From Granulicella rosea (lineage in GTDB: Bacteria > Acidobacteriota > Terriglobia > Terriglobales > Acidobacteriaceae): DNA of 64,000 nucleotides. The position numbers were made by a program, and so were the translations under genes. Shown here one piece after another: positions 1 through 7,490 of the stretch. The stretch spans positions 310,001-374,000 of the forward strand of contig NZ_FZOU01000003.1 of assembly GCF_900188085.1 (NCBI RefSeq), given 5' to 3'. The first letter of the stretch is position 1, and every line of letters begins with the position of its first letter. The notes below the pieces were generated by a model. The model was not told where the DNA came from. It ran no database searches and saw nothing but the letters and a program-made list of their open reading frames with translations.

Positions 1-242
1 TCGATGTCTCGGCCAAAGTCGCTCTTTCGATCGGCTTCAAAATCGATATTGAGGCCCCTCAGCGGCGCGAAAAGCTCGACAAAGCTCTTCGTTTCGGGGT
101 GTGAAACAGTGGAGGAGACATCCTTGCGTGTCGCGTCCTCAAGCAGGCTGAGAGCATACGCGTCGATTTCCAATCCGCGCACTGCCGCCTGTTGAGCAAG
201 TCTTTGCTCCATCTCCGGCAGAATGTCGAGAGTAATGGTCAT
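1..242 (-). CDS. Antitoxin-like small protein, partial at left edge
   Basis: The reading frame is open from ATG at 242 to the window edge (80 codons, no stop) behind a strong GGAGG ribosome site 7 nt upstream. The N-terminus reads MTITLDILPEMEQRLAQQAA, followed by a short helical stretch ending LSLLEDATR and a tail with FAPLRGLNIDFEADR. This pattern (beta strand, amphipathic helix, then a toxin-wrapping acidic tail) is typical of small antitoxins found upstream of VapC/PIN or RelE toxins in cyanobacteria and acidobacteria. The toxin would lie beyond the left edge, so the pairing is inferred. It could also be a stand-alone regulator. Confidence 0.6.
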   Translation of the reverse strand, partial: MTITLDILPEMEQRLAQQAAVRGLEIDAYALSLLEDATRKDVSSTVSHPETKSFVELFAPLRGLNIDFEADRKSDFGRDI

Positions 243-319
243 AGCCTTACCTCCATCCACATTATGCCCGAGATCAAATCAACAGGCGTGATTTCATGGA
301 CTCCACGTAAGCCTGTTGG

Positions 320-402
320 AAGCAGATTCTCTTCGAGAATGACAAATAAGAAAGGCCAGTGCAACAGCCGAAGCAGATCCTCCGCTGCACGAAGGATGAC
401 AA
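320..402. repeat. REP-like palindromic repeat, two copies
   Basis: There are two adjacent imperfect copies of a dispersed element with the core AGCAGATCCT...AGGATGACAA: one at about 320-346 (AGCAGATTCTCTTCGAGAAT) and one at 372-402. They lie in the 180-bp gap between the antitoxin-like gene and the ABC ATPase gene. The same core recurs near 3.6, 7.4, 15.2, 16.9, 18.1, 21.4 and 30.7 kb. Confidence 0.75.
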
Positions 403-423
403 TCCTTGCGGACTGGGCGTCGT

Positions 424-1170
424 CTAGCGCCTTAGCGACACTACTGGCCCGCCGATGGGGTGGCAGAAGACCTTGCCGTGGCTCAGGGCGATCTTGCGTT
501 GCGCGAGCGCGGCCATCTCGGGGTCGTGCGTGACCATGACGATGGTGTGGCCTGTCTGGTGCAGATCCTTGAGCAGGTTGGCGACGATCTTCTGATTGGC
601 CTGGTCCAGATTTCCCGTGGGTTCGTCGGCAAGCAGGATCGGCGGGTTGTTGATCAGCGCGCGGGCGATGCAGACGCGCTGCTGTTCGCCGCCCGAGAGC
701 TCGCTTGGCAGGTGCTGCGCGCGGTGGCCCATGCCCACGCGTTCGAGCGAGGCGCGGGCCTCTTTTTCGTCCGTCATGGAGTGGAAGTACTGGGCCAGCA
801 TGACGTTTTCGAGCGCCGAGAGGTACGGGATCAGGTGGAACTGCTGGAAGATGAAGCCGATCTTGTCGGCGCGGAAGCGGTCGAGCTCTGTGGGGCTCAT
901 GGCGGCGAGGTCGGCGCCGTCGATCTTCAGCGTGCCGGCGGTGGGTCGGTCGAGGCACCCGAGCATGTTGACCAGCGTTGACTTGCCGGAGCCCGAGGGG
1001 CCGGTGATCGCGACCCACTCCCCGGCGACGATCGAGAAGGTGGCGTCGTCGAGCGCGCGGACGGAGGCGCCGCGGCCGGTGTACTCGCGGCTGACGTGCT
1101 CGAGCGCGATGACGGCGCACTCGGCGCGGGTCTGGTTCTCGTTGAGGCTGGTGGTGACGACTTCTGCCAT
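424..1170 (-). CDS. ABC transporter ATP-binding protein (MacB/LolD class), iron-uptake cluster
   Basis: This 248-residue cytoplasmic ATPase energises the two FtsX-like permeases encoded just upstream in the operon. Walker A (GPSGSGKST) is near residues 57-65, the signature is LSGGEQQR and Walker B is LLADEPTGNLD. The domain matches the MacB/LolD/FtsE class, which drives extracytoplasmic conformational work rather than classical import. It is the last gene of a minus-strand run beginning with an FTR1-type iron permease, and sits 15 nt after the previous stop. The arrangement matches the ATPase of Campylobacter P19 (Cj1663) and FetD-type systems. The substrate role is inferred from context. Confidence 0.85.
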   Translation of the reverse strand: MAEVVTTSLNENQTRAECAVIALEHVSREYTGRGASVRALDDATFSIVAGEWVAITGPSGSGKSTLVNMLGCLDRPTAGTLKIDGADLAAMSPTELDRFRADKIGFIFQQFHLIPYLSALENVMLAQYFHSMTDEKEARASLERVGMGHRAQHLPSELSGGEQQRVCIARALINNPPILLADEPTGNLDQANQKIVANLLKDLHQTGHTIVMVTHDPEMAALAQRKIALSHGKVFCHPIGGPVVSLRR

Positions 1171-1185
1171 GACTCTTCTATTCTC

Positions 1186-2271
1186 TCACTCGCCCTTCAG
1201 GAGCGAGGCGGGTTCCAGCGTGCTGAGGGCGCGCGCCGGGAGGAGCGCGGCCATGGCGGCGATGGCGAGGTTGAGCAACAGGACCAGCGGCAGCACCTGC
1301 GGACGGGGCAGCGTGGCGGTATGGAAGTTGGTCTCGCTGATGGCCCATGCGGCGGCCGAGCCGAGCAGCCAGCCGGTGGCGACGCCGGCGCTGGCGAGCA
1401 GTACGGTTTCAAGCAGGAAGAGCGCCATCATCTGGAGCTGGGTGCCGCCGAGCGCCTTCATCAGGGCGAAGTCGCGGCGGCGTTCGAGCACGCTGGCCGA
1501 GAGGGTCGCGAGGACCGAGACGCCGACGGTGAGCGCGATGAGCAGGACCGCGCCGAACATGAGCGCGTGGGTCTTGTCGACGATGCGGGACTCGCCCTCG
1601 ACGAGCTGGCGAACGGGCTCGACCTCAAGGCCTGGGAGCTGGGCGCGGAGACGGCCGAGCGCGGCTTCGACCTGTGGGGCGCCGCCGGGAATCTGGACTT
1701 CCACGACGGTGGGGGAAGCGTGGGTCCAACCCGCAAAATCTGCCTGTGAGATATAGATGCGGGAGTCCTCGTCGCCGCCGGTGCGCAAGTGTCCGGCGCT
1801 GGCGAAGGTCTGCTTCTGCCCGGCGAAGGTGAGTGCGAGGGTGCGTTCGTCGGCGATGAAGTTCGCGGCCTTCTGGCCGACGAGGGCGGCGTTGGGCGCG
1901 GTGGGCCAGGCGTCGGCCTGCCAGGTGGAATCGATGGCGCGGACGGCGGGGAAGTCGACCCCGGCGACGACGACAGGCGTGCCCCGGTCGGTGGTGGCGA
2001 CGGCGTAGGCGAAGGGCGCGGTGAGGGCTTCGGGTCCGGCTGCTTTCTTTACCTGCTCGGCGAGGTTTGGGGTGTTGGCCGGTGCGGTGACGACGATGTT
2101 TGCGCCGAAGCTGCGGAACTCCTTGTGGAGCTTGGTGTCGAGGCTGGCGTAGAGGGTGAGGAGCGCGGTGGCGACGCCGGCCGAAACGGTCATGGCGGTG
2201 AGGGCCGAGAGGCTGCGCGAGCGCCGGTGGATGAGCGAGCGGCGGATGATGCTGCCAAGGGTGAGCTTCAT
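1186..2271 (-). CDS. FtsX-like ABC permease, second of pair
   Basis: This 361-residue inner-membrane protein has one N-terminal membrane helix (about residues 18-42), a large periplasmic MacB-PCD-like domain and three C-terminal helices from about residue 237, including the FtsX core (ERRRDFALMKALGGTQLQMM). The start codon overlaps the stop of the preceding permease (ATGA), so the two are translationally coupled and probably form a heterodimer powered by the downstream ATPase. By position it corresponds to the Cj1662/FetC type of permease in P19/Fet iron-uptake loci. Confidence 0.82.
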   Translation of the reverse strand: MKLTLGSIIRRSLIHRRSRSLSALTAMTVSAGVATALLTLYASLDTKLHKEFRSFGANIVVTAPANTPNLAEQVKKAAGPEALTAPFAYAVATTDRGTPVVVAGVDFPAVRAIDSTWQADAWPTAPNAALVGQKAANFIADERTLALTFAGQKQTFASAGHLRTGGDEDSRIYISQADFAGWTHASPTVVEVQIPGGAPQVEAALGRLRAQLPGLEVEPVRQLVEGESRIVDKTHALMFGAVLLIALTVGVSVLATLSASVLERRRDFALMKALGGTQLQMMALFLLETVLLASAGVATGWLLGSAAAWAISETNFHTATLPRPQVLPLVLLLNLAIAAMAALLPARALSTLEPASLLKGE

Positions 2272-3557
2272 GCGTCCCCCCGGAGGATGGCGCTCGGGTC
2301 CTGCTTGAGGGCCGCGCGGATGCTGGGCGTGCTGCCGGCGATGGCGACGATGAGCGCCAGGGCCACGACGATGGGGAGCAGGACGGGGTTTAGCGCGTGG
2401 GTGGTCGAAACACCGCTGAAGATGTGTGCGCCGAGGGTGTAGGCCAGGGCCGATCCGGCGAGGTAGCCGATGGCTCCGGCGACGATGGCGAGGAGTCCGT
2501 TTTCGGCGTAGAAGAGCAGCGCGATGGCGGTGCGGCTGGCGCCGAGCGAGCGCATGAGGCCGATCTCACCACGGCGTTCGAGGACGGCGGTGGCCATGGC
2601 GGCAGAGACGGCGAATCCGGCGGCGAGCAAGGCGGCTGCGCTGATGAGCCACATGAGTCCAGAGATGCGTTCGAGGACTGTCCCCTCGGATTGCTCGACT
2701 TTGCGGACTTGCTGGGCGTCGGCGCCGGGGATGGCCTCGCGGATCTGGTACGCGATGGAGTTGGCGTAGGGGCGGCAGTACCAGATCTCGCGCTTGGCCG
2801 GGGTGAGGGTGTCGGGGTCCTGGCGGGCGAAGGCGTCTTCTGGCTTGGTTTGGGCGGAGATGTCTACGCGGGAGATAGCGTCGGGAGTTCCGTTGAGATT
2901 TTGGGCGGTATTCAATGTCATGAAAACTTTGTTCTCGGAGTCGTCACCAGAATCGAGAATGCCGTAGATAACCACATCGTCAATTCCGTTCTGTGCTCCC
3001 GGAATCGCTAGTCCCGCCCTCATGGGGACATGAATGTTGTACTTGGTTGCCAACGCACGTCCTACGACCAACTGACCGGGGCCTTTTGGCCACGAGCCCT
3101 CGATTTTCCACCATGGATGCAGTTGCGGCGCGCCAGTCATCGTGCCGCCTGTCAATGGGTGATCGAACCATAGGCCAATTCCAAGTAAGTCGTTCGCAGT
3201 AGCACCGCCGTAGATGGAGAGATCGACTTTAATTGGCAGTTCCGGACTGATGCCGGTGATGTTGTTGGCCCAGAAGATCGTCTTCAGCTTGGCGAGGTCG
3301 GACTCTTTCAGATAGGCGCCGCCGGTGGCAGGCTTGATGTCGACTCCGCCAATCTTCACGGCGAGCTGGTCGGCTTTGGGGGTGACGACGATGTTGGCGC
3401 CGTAGACGGCCAGCTCCTGGTGGATGCGGTCGCCGATGGTGGTCGCGAGGGCGAGCATTGCGGTGACGGCGGTGGTGCCGAGCAGAATGGCAAGGCCGGC
3501 GAGGAGCTTGCGGCGGCGCTGGCGGGCGAAGGATTCGTAGAGGAGGCGGAGGAACAT
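2268..3557 (-). CDS. FtsX-like ABC permease, first of pair
   Basis: This 429-residue inner-membrane permease has an N-terminal helix (residues about 18-45, LLAGLAILLGTTAVTAMLAL), a periplasmic MacB-like domain of about 260 residues, and C-terminal helices including the FtsX signature ERRGEIGLMRSLGASRTAI. The ATG at 3557 is chosen because AGGAGG lies 9 nt upstream. A longer frame to 3611 would include repeat-derived sequence. It overlaps the next permease by 4 nt. Together with the FTR1-DUF2318 gene upstream it matches the permease pair of P19/Fet-type ferrous/ferric uptake loci. Confidence 0.82.
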   Translation of the reverse strand: MFLRLLYESFARQRRRKLLAGLAILLGTTAVTAMLALATTIGDRIHQELAVYGANIVVTPKADQLAVKIGGVDIKPATGGAYLKESDLAKLKTIFWANNITGISPELPIKVDLSIYGGATANDLLGIGLWFDHPLTGGTMTGAPQLHPWWKIEGSWPKGPGQLVVGRALATKYNIHVPMRAGLAIPGAQNGIDDVVIYGILDSGDDSENKVFMTLNTAQNLNGTPDAISRVDISAQTKPEDAFARQDPDTLTPAKREIWYCRPYANSIAYQIREAIPGADAQQVRKVEQSEGTVLERISGLMWLISAAALLAAGFAVSAAMATAVLERRGEIGLMRSLGASRTAIALLFYAENGLLAIVAGAIGYLAGSALAYTLGAHIFSGVSTTHALNPVLLPIVVALALIVAIAGSTPSIRAALKQDPSAILRGDA

Positions 3558-3581
3558 CTTATGCGGCCTCCTGAAAAGCAA

Positions 3582-3610
3582 CAGCAGATTCCCTGCGGGA
3601 ATGACAAACA
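3582..3610. repeat. REP-like palindromic repeat
   Basis: This is a copy of the dispersed element in its short-arm form: CAGCAGATTCCCTGCGGGAA then TGACAAACAAA. The stem is TTCCCTGCGGGAA. It sits about 25 nt upstream of the permease start at 3557 and directly abuts the larger inverted-repeat element at 3629-3797. Confidence 0.75.
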
Positions 3611-3628
3611 AAAAGGCGCAACGGCAAA

Positions 3629-3797
3629 GTTAAGGGCACGGCTTTAGCCGTGCCGACACCGCTGGTCGAGTCGCACGGCTTGAGCCGCTGAGGGCCTGGG
3701 CGGCGACCGTTGCCTGTGGAGATGAAAGCGTACCTCAGCGGCTGAAGCCGCAAACCTCCACGGCTTCTACGGCACGGCTGAAGCCGTGCCCTTAAGC
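3629..3797. repeat. REPIN/MITE-like element with nested inverted repeats
   Basis: An element of about 169 bp is bounded by inverted copies of TTAAGGGCACGGCT / AGCCGTGCCCTTAA. Each end is itself a palindrome (GGCACGGCTTTAGCCGTGCC left, GGCACGGCTGAAGCCGTGCC right). A second inverted pair lies inside: CGGCTTGAGCCGCTGAGG at 3676-3693 and CCTCAGCGGCTGAAGCCGC near 3732-3751. The whole can fold into one long hairpin. It separates the FTR1 gene from the permeases. The architecture resembles REP doublets (REPINs) mobilised in trans by RAYT transposases; none is encoded in this window. Confidence 0.8.
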
Positions 3798-3821
3798 AGG
3801 ACCGTGTCGCGGGTGATGGCA

Positions 3822-5099
3822 TTAGCGTTCGAAGACCGGGACTAGCGTCTTAAGGTCGGCGGCGGCGATGGTGATCTGGCCGTGCTCGTTGGTGCTCTTC
3901 AGCTGGACGGGGTTGCAGCCGCCGGGCGTGCCCATGCTCTGGGCGTTCAGTGGGCTGGCGCACATCTTGCAGGTGATGCCCTGCGAGCCGATGTAGAAGC
4001 CGACCGGGCCGCAGATCTGGCAGGCGTCGCCGACCGAGACGATGTTGCCGTCGGGCTTTTTGAAGAGCAGGAAGCGGACCTCGACGGAGCCGCCCTTGCC
4101 GTCGTCGACGTGGACGCCGTAGCGGTGCAGCTTGTCGTCGTTGATGTCGGCCGTGGGCACGGTGACCTGCTGGCCGACGAGGGTGACGGCCGAGGTCGGG
4201 CTGAGGGCGGTGCTCGATTTCGCGTAGATGAACTCGGCGGTCGAGAGGAAGATGAAGAGGAAGCTGGTCGAGACGACGGCGGTCATCCACATCTTCTCGC
4301 GGCGGGCGGTCCACTCGGCGCGGCGCTTGTCTGCCGGGGTGGCGTCGGCGGCGAGGGCTACCGGCTGGCGGCGGCGCTGTTCCATCAGGATCATCAGGCC
4401 GGCGAGCGCGAGCATCGTGACGAAGAAGAAGAGATCGTTGCGGACGATGGGGCCGATATAGCGCATCTCGGCGGTGCTGCTGGGCAGGACGCCGTTCTCG
4501 GATAGCTCATGCAGCCCGCTGACGACCAGCTGGAAGGTGACGAAGTAGAGAATGACGGTCGTGACGCGGAAGAAGCGCTGCAGGTTGATGCGGACGCTGC
4601 CACGGATGAAGAGCACGCCGAAGACGACCGAGACGGCGACGCCGAGGAGTGTGCCGGTGAAGCTGAGGATCTCGGAGGAGTTCAGCGAGACGGCCGATAG
4701 GATCAGAACGGTCTCGACGCCTTCGCGCAGGACGAGCAGGAAGACGAAGAAGAAGAGGCCGATCTGGCTGACGCCCTTCTCACCGCCGGTGTATTTCGCG
4801 ACCTTCGATTCGATGTCGCCCTTCATGGAGCGGGCGGTCTTGTGCATGAACCAGATCATGCTGACGACGAAGAAGGCGGCGACGAGCATGACCCAGCCTT
4901 CGAAGATGTCGGAGTTGAACTGGGTGCGGGCGAGTACGACGGCGCCGGCGACGGAGGCTGCAATGGCTGCGGCGAGCGCCCAGAAGACGGTCTTTTTCAG
5001 CTCCTGGCGGCCGATCTTGGTGAGGTAGGCGAAGACGATGCCCACGATCAGGGACGCTTCCACACCTTCGCGGAGCGTGATAATGAATGCCTGCAACAT
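3822..5099 (-). CDS. FTR1-family iron permease fused to DUF2318 Fe-S-type domain
   Basis: This 425-residue inner-membrane protein has an N-terminal FTR1 permease of seven or so helices carrying the two iron-binding motifs REGVE at about residues 10-14 and 125-129. After a helix at about 272-290 comes a C-terminal extracytoplasmic domain with C360-x2-C363, C377-x2-C380 and C395, the DUF2318 pattern. Dedicated FTR1 proteins lack this tail. In Campylobacter P19-type loci a DUF2318 membrane protein is encoded separately. The downstream FtsX pair and ATPase complete the module, though P19 and thioredoxin partners are not visible here. It probably imports iron across the inner membrane with a redox step. 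Confidence 0.85.
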   Translation of the reverse strand: MLQAFIITLREGVEASLIVGIVFAYLTKIGRQELKKTVFWALAAAIAASVAGAVVLARTQFNSDIFEGWVMLVAAFFVVSMIWFMHKTARSMKGDIESKVAKYTGGEKGVSQIGLFFFVFLLVLREGVETVLILSAVSLNSSEILSFTGTLLGVAVSVVFGVLFIRGSVRINLQRFFRVTTVILYFVTFQLVVSGLHELSENGVLPSSTAEMRYIGPIVRNDLFFFVTMLALAGLMILMEQRRRQPVALAADATPADKRRAEWTARREKMWMTAVVSTSFLFIFLSTAEFIYAKSSTALSPTSAVTLVGQQVTVPTADINDDKLHRYGVHVDDGKGGSVEVRFLLFKKPDGNIVSVGDACQICGPVGFYIGSQGITCKMCASPLNAQSMGTPGGCNPVQLKSTNEHGQITIAAADLKTLVPVFER

Positions 5100-5302
5100 T
5101 GCGAATCCCCGTACTTTCGGGCCGCTCGGATGGGGTCTGGAGCGGCGGTTGGCCTTGCGGTAAAGCAGTTTGCCGAAGCGGTGTAGGAGATCTTCGGTCC
5201 GAATTTAAGTGTAATGCGGACCAAATTGGTCGTCAATTTCCGCGGCGATGGAATTTGCAGCGTGTTCACAAACCAGAACAGTTTTTGGGTGATGCTGGAG
5301 CT

Positions 5303-5905
5303 ATGGACAAACGTTGGTTGCGCAAAGTGTCTCTCGGAGTAGTTTTGCTGGCGGTGTTGCTGGGGCTTGGAACCGGCGCCGGAGTAGCCCAGGCGGGCAA
5401 ACCGCCGGCGACCGTCTATCTGATTCGCCATGCCGAGAAGCCGGCGGGCAAGGAGGATATCAACCTGACGCCGGTTGGGTTCAAGCGTGCTGGGCTGATT
5501 CCGCTGCTCTTCAACCCTCCGGCGGCGAGCGGGCGGGTTGCGCTGCCGAAGCCGGATGCGATCTTCGCGACGCACCGCAGCAAGCACAGCGACCGACCGT
5601 ATGAGACGGTCGCTCCACTGGGTCAGGCGTTGAATCTGCCGGTGAATCATGAGTATCTGGAGGAGGATTACCCGGCGTTGGCCCGGCTGCTGCTGAGCGG
5701 GCAGTACGCGGGCAAGGTGGTGCTGGTGGCCTGGCATCACGGGGTGCTGCCGCAGTTCGCGAAGGAGTTTGGCGTGACTCCGCCGTATACGCCGTGGCCG
5801 GATACGCAGTTCGATCGCATCTGGCGGATCGATTGGCCGGCGGGCGGCGGTGCGCCGGTCATTACAGATATTCCACAGTTCATTTTGCCGGGGGATTCGA
5901 AGTGA
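5303..5905 (+). CDS. Secreted histidine phosphatase family protein
   Basis: This 200-residue protein has a signal peptide (MDKRWLRKVSLGVVLLAVLL, cleavage near AQA at about 30). The branch-1 histidine phosphatase start motif appears as LIRHAEKP, with RHA in place of the classical RHG, and a likely distal histidine in VVLVAWHHGVLPQFA. RHAEK forms occur in SixA-like and secreted phosphatases of this superfamily. The ATG at 5303 is chosen for its signal peptide; the upstream frame lies in the promoter region shared with the divergent FTR1 gene. Substrate is unknown. It is not part of an obvious operon. Confidence 0.75.
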   Translation: MDKRWLRKVSLGVVLLAVLLGLGTGAGVAQAGKPPATVYLIRHAEKPAGKEDINLTPVGFKRAGLIPLLFNPPAASGRVALPKPDAIFATHRSKHSDRPYETVAPLGQALNLPVNHEYLEEDYPALARLLLSGQYAGKVVLVAWHHGVLPQFAKEFGVTPPYTPWPDTQFDRIWRIDWPAGGGAPVITDIPQFILPGDSK

Positions 5906-5919
5906 GGCTTCTCTCCAAA

Positions 5920-5955
5920 GGAGTTCCACGTCCCGGAAGCGAGACGCGGAACTCC
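5920..5955. terminator. Possible shared terminator hairpin between convergent genes
   Basis: GGAGTTCC at 5920-5927 pairs with GGAACTCC at 5948-5955, with an inner GTC/GAC pair, in the 61-bp gap between the convergent phosphatase and stress-protein genes. No T-tract follows, so intrinsic termination is uncertain. Confidence 0.35.
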
Positions 5956-5966
5956 CGGATCTCGAG

Positions 5967-6854
5967 CTACGAGATGGAGAGGATAGGGCAGGTGGCCTCG
6001 GCGAGCAGGCGCGGGGTCAGGCCGCGCTCGACGTGCTTGAGCCAGAAGCTGGACCGGCGGGAGCCGACGACGATGAGGTCGGCGTCGACCCTGGCGGCGA
6101 GGTTCAGGATGGCCTCCGCCGGGTCGCCCGAGGCGACGACGCATTTTGGATCGCACCAGTCGTAGACGTCCTCCGGGATCATGCTCTGCAGCGCCTTCAT
6201 CGCGATCTCGCAGCCGGCCTCCCGTTGCGCGGGGTCTTCCGGCTGGTTCTTCGCGACGAAGCAGCAATGGAGCTTTGCGTTGCTGTCCTCGGCGAAGGAG
6301 AAGGCGTAGACGGCGGCCCTGGCTGCCTGCGGCGAGAGATCGGTGGCGTAGAGGATGGAGCGGAAGACAAGTGGGTCTTCGTTGGGGTCGCGGGCCAGCG
6401 GGCCGACGGTGAGAACGGGGCATTCCGCGCTGCGGATGAGTTCCTCGGAGGTGGATCCGAGGATCATTTTTTCGAGGCCGGACTTGGCGTGGGCGCCGGC
6501 GACGATGAGTCCGGCGGCGTGAGTCTTCGCCAGCGCGAGGATCTCTTTGGTCGGCTGGTGGCCGGTTGCGGTGACTGCCTCCGCCTTGATGCCGTCCGCG
6601 GAGAGCTCATACTCGAGCGCTTCAAGATTTTCCGCGGCGGCGCGCTGGCGGTAGTCGGCGGGGAAGCCCATGATGGCCTCCTCGTAGGTGATGACGTTGG
6701 CTGGGTCGAAGACGTTGACGACCTCCAGTGTGGACCCGAAGCGGCGGGTAAGCGCCTTCGCATAGGCGAGCGCCTTGTGGGAGACCATGGAAAAGTCGGT
6801 GGCGACCAGGATGTTGTCGACGGTGATCGAGACTTGTTCTGCGATGACGGGCAT
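5967..6854 (-). CDS. Universal stress protein, tandem UspA domains
   Basis: This cytoplasmic protein of 295 residues has two UspA domains, each an alpha/beta nucleotide-binding fold. The first begins ILVATDFS and ends with the ATP-loop pattern GAHAKSGLEKMILGSTSE followed by CPVLTVGP. The second begins FRSILYATDLS and ends in VVGSRRSS...CPILSIS, where the G-x2-G-x9-G-S loop is weaker. The ATG at 6854 has GAGGTG 4 nt upstream, so it is preferred over the overlapping GTG at 6860. Such tandem proteins respond to starvation or redox stress. It is monocistronic and divergent from the small secreted-protein gene. Confidence 0.85.
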   Translation of the reverse strand: MPVIAEQVSITVDNILVATDFSMVSHKALAYAKALTRRFGSTLEVVNVFDPANVITYEEAIMGFPADYRQRAAAENLEALEYELSADGIKAEAVTATGHQPTKEILALAKTHAAGLIVAGAHAKSGLEKMILGSTSEELIRSAECPVLTVGPLARDPNEDPLVFRSILYATDLSPQAARAAVYAFSFAEDSNAKLHCCFVAKNQPEDPAQREAGCEIAMKALQSMIPEDVYDWCDPKCVVASGDPAEAILNLAARVDADLIVVGSRRSSFWLKHVERGLTPRLLAEATCPILSIS

Positions 6855-6994
6855 AGACACCTCGCGGACGTGGTGAACTCGCGTCCCGAGTACGATTGAA
6901 CTCCCTGTGAAGCGACGGCGCTGTGACCGCCATCACACATGGCCGGGCATCGCTGTACAACGATCCACGCATCCTAGATTGGGGAGGGATCCGG

Positions 6995-7345
6995 ATGAAA
7001 ATTCTTGCATCGGTCTTGGCGGTTGGGTTGTTGGGGGCTTCTGCGTTTGCGCAGCAGGCTGCGGCGGTTCACGGTTGGATTGAAGATGGCATCGTGCATA
7101 CGGCGGGAACGTCTTCCACGGATGTGAAGAAGAGCATTGCGGGCGGCGCGCCCTATGTGTTCGTCGACGATAAGTCGAAGAACGTATGGCGGATCGACAA
7201 CCCGGATGTGGTGAAGGGGCACGAGGGACACCATGTGGAGTTTACGGGCAGCATGGATAAGGTGGCGATGACGATCCACATCGACAAACTTTCCATGCTG
7301 AAGAATCAAAAGCCTGGGCCTGAGCCGGAGGCGGTTGGGCACTGA
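6995..7345 (+). CDS. Small secreted protein of unknown function
   Basis: This 116-residue protein has a clear signal peptide (MKILASVLAVGLLGASAFAQ) and a mature part of about 97 residues containing HGWIEDGIVHTAG, a VDDKSKNVWRIDNPD segment and GHEGHHVEFTGSMD. This layout resembles the small secreted proteins common in acidobacteria (DUF5818-like), where a beta-rich domain reads like an OB fold. The ATG is set by GGGGAGGG 7 nt upstream. A dispersed repeat follows the stop. No function can be assigned. Confidence 0.7.
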   Translation: MKILASVLAVGLLGASAFAQQAAAVHGWIEDGIVHTAGTSSTDVKKSIAGGAPYVFVDDKSKNVWRIDNPDVVKGHEGHHVEFTGSMDKVAMTIHIDKLSMLKNQKPGPEPEAVGH

Positions 7346-7363
7346 GGCCGGTGGCGATTCGAG

Positions 7364-7394
7364 AAGCGGATCCTTCGCTTCGCTCAGGATGACA
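7364..7394. repeat. REP-like palindromic repeat
   Basis: The copy reads AAGCGGATCCTTCGCTTCGC then TCAGGATGACA. The stem is ATCCTTCGC/GCTCAGGAT, imperfect. It is located 18 nt after the small secreted-protein gene. A second AGGATGACA tail follows at about 7404. Confidence 0.75.
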
Positions 7395-7430
7395 CACGAT
7401 GCTTAGGATGACACGCTATCAGGGTATGCA

Positions 7431-7463
7431 AAAAGAAGCGCCGCGAGATTCGCGGCGCTTTTC
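7431..7463. terminator. Bidirectional intrinsic terminator
   Basis: A perfect 10-bp stem (AAGCGCCGCG / CGCGGCGCTT, loop AGATT) is flanked by AAAAG on the left and TTTTC on the right, so it can end transcription in both directions. It serves the TonB-dependent receptor gene (minus) and the small secreted-protein gene (plus). Confidence 0.85.
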
Positions 7464-7490
7464 ATTTGCTCATTTGTTCACACGAGGTTG

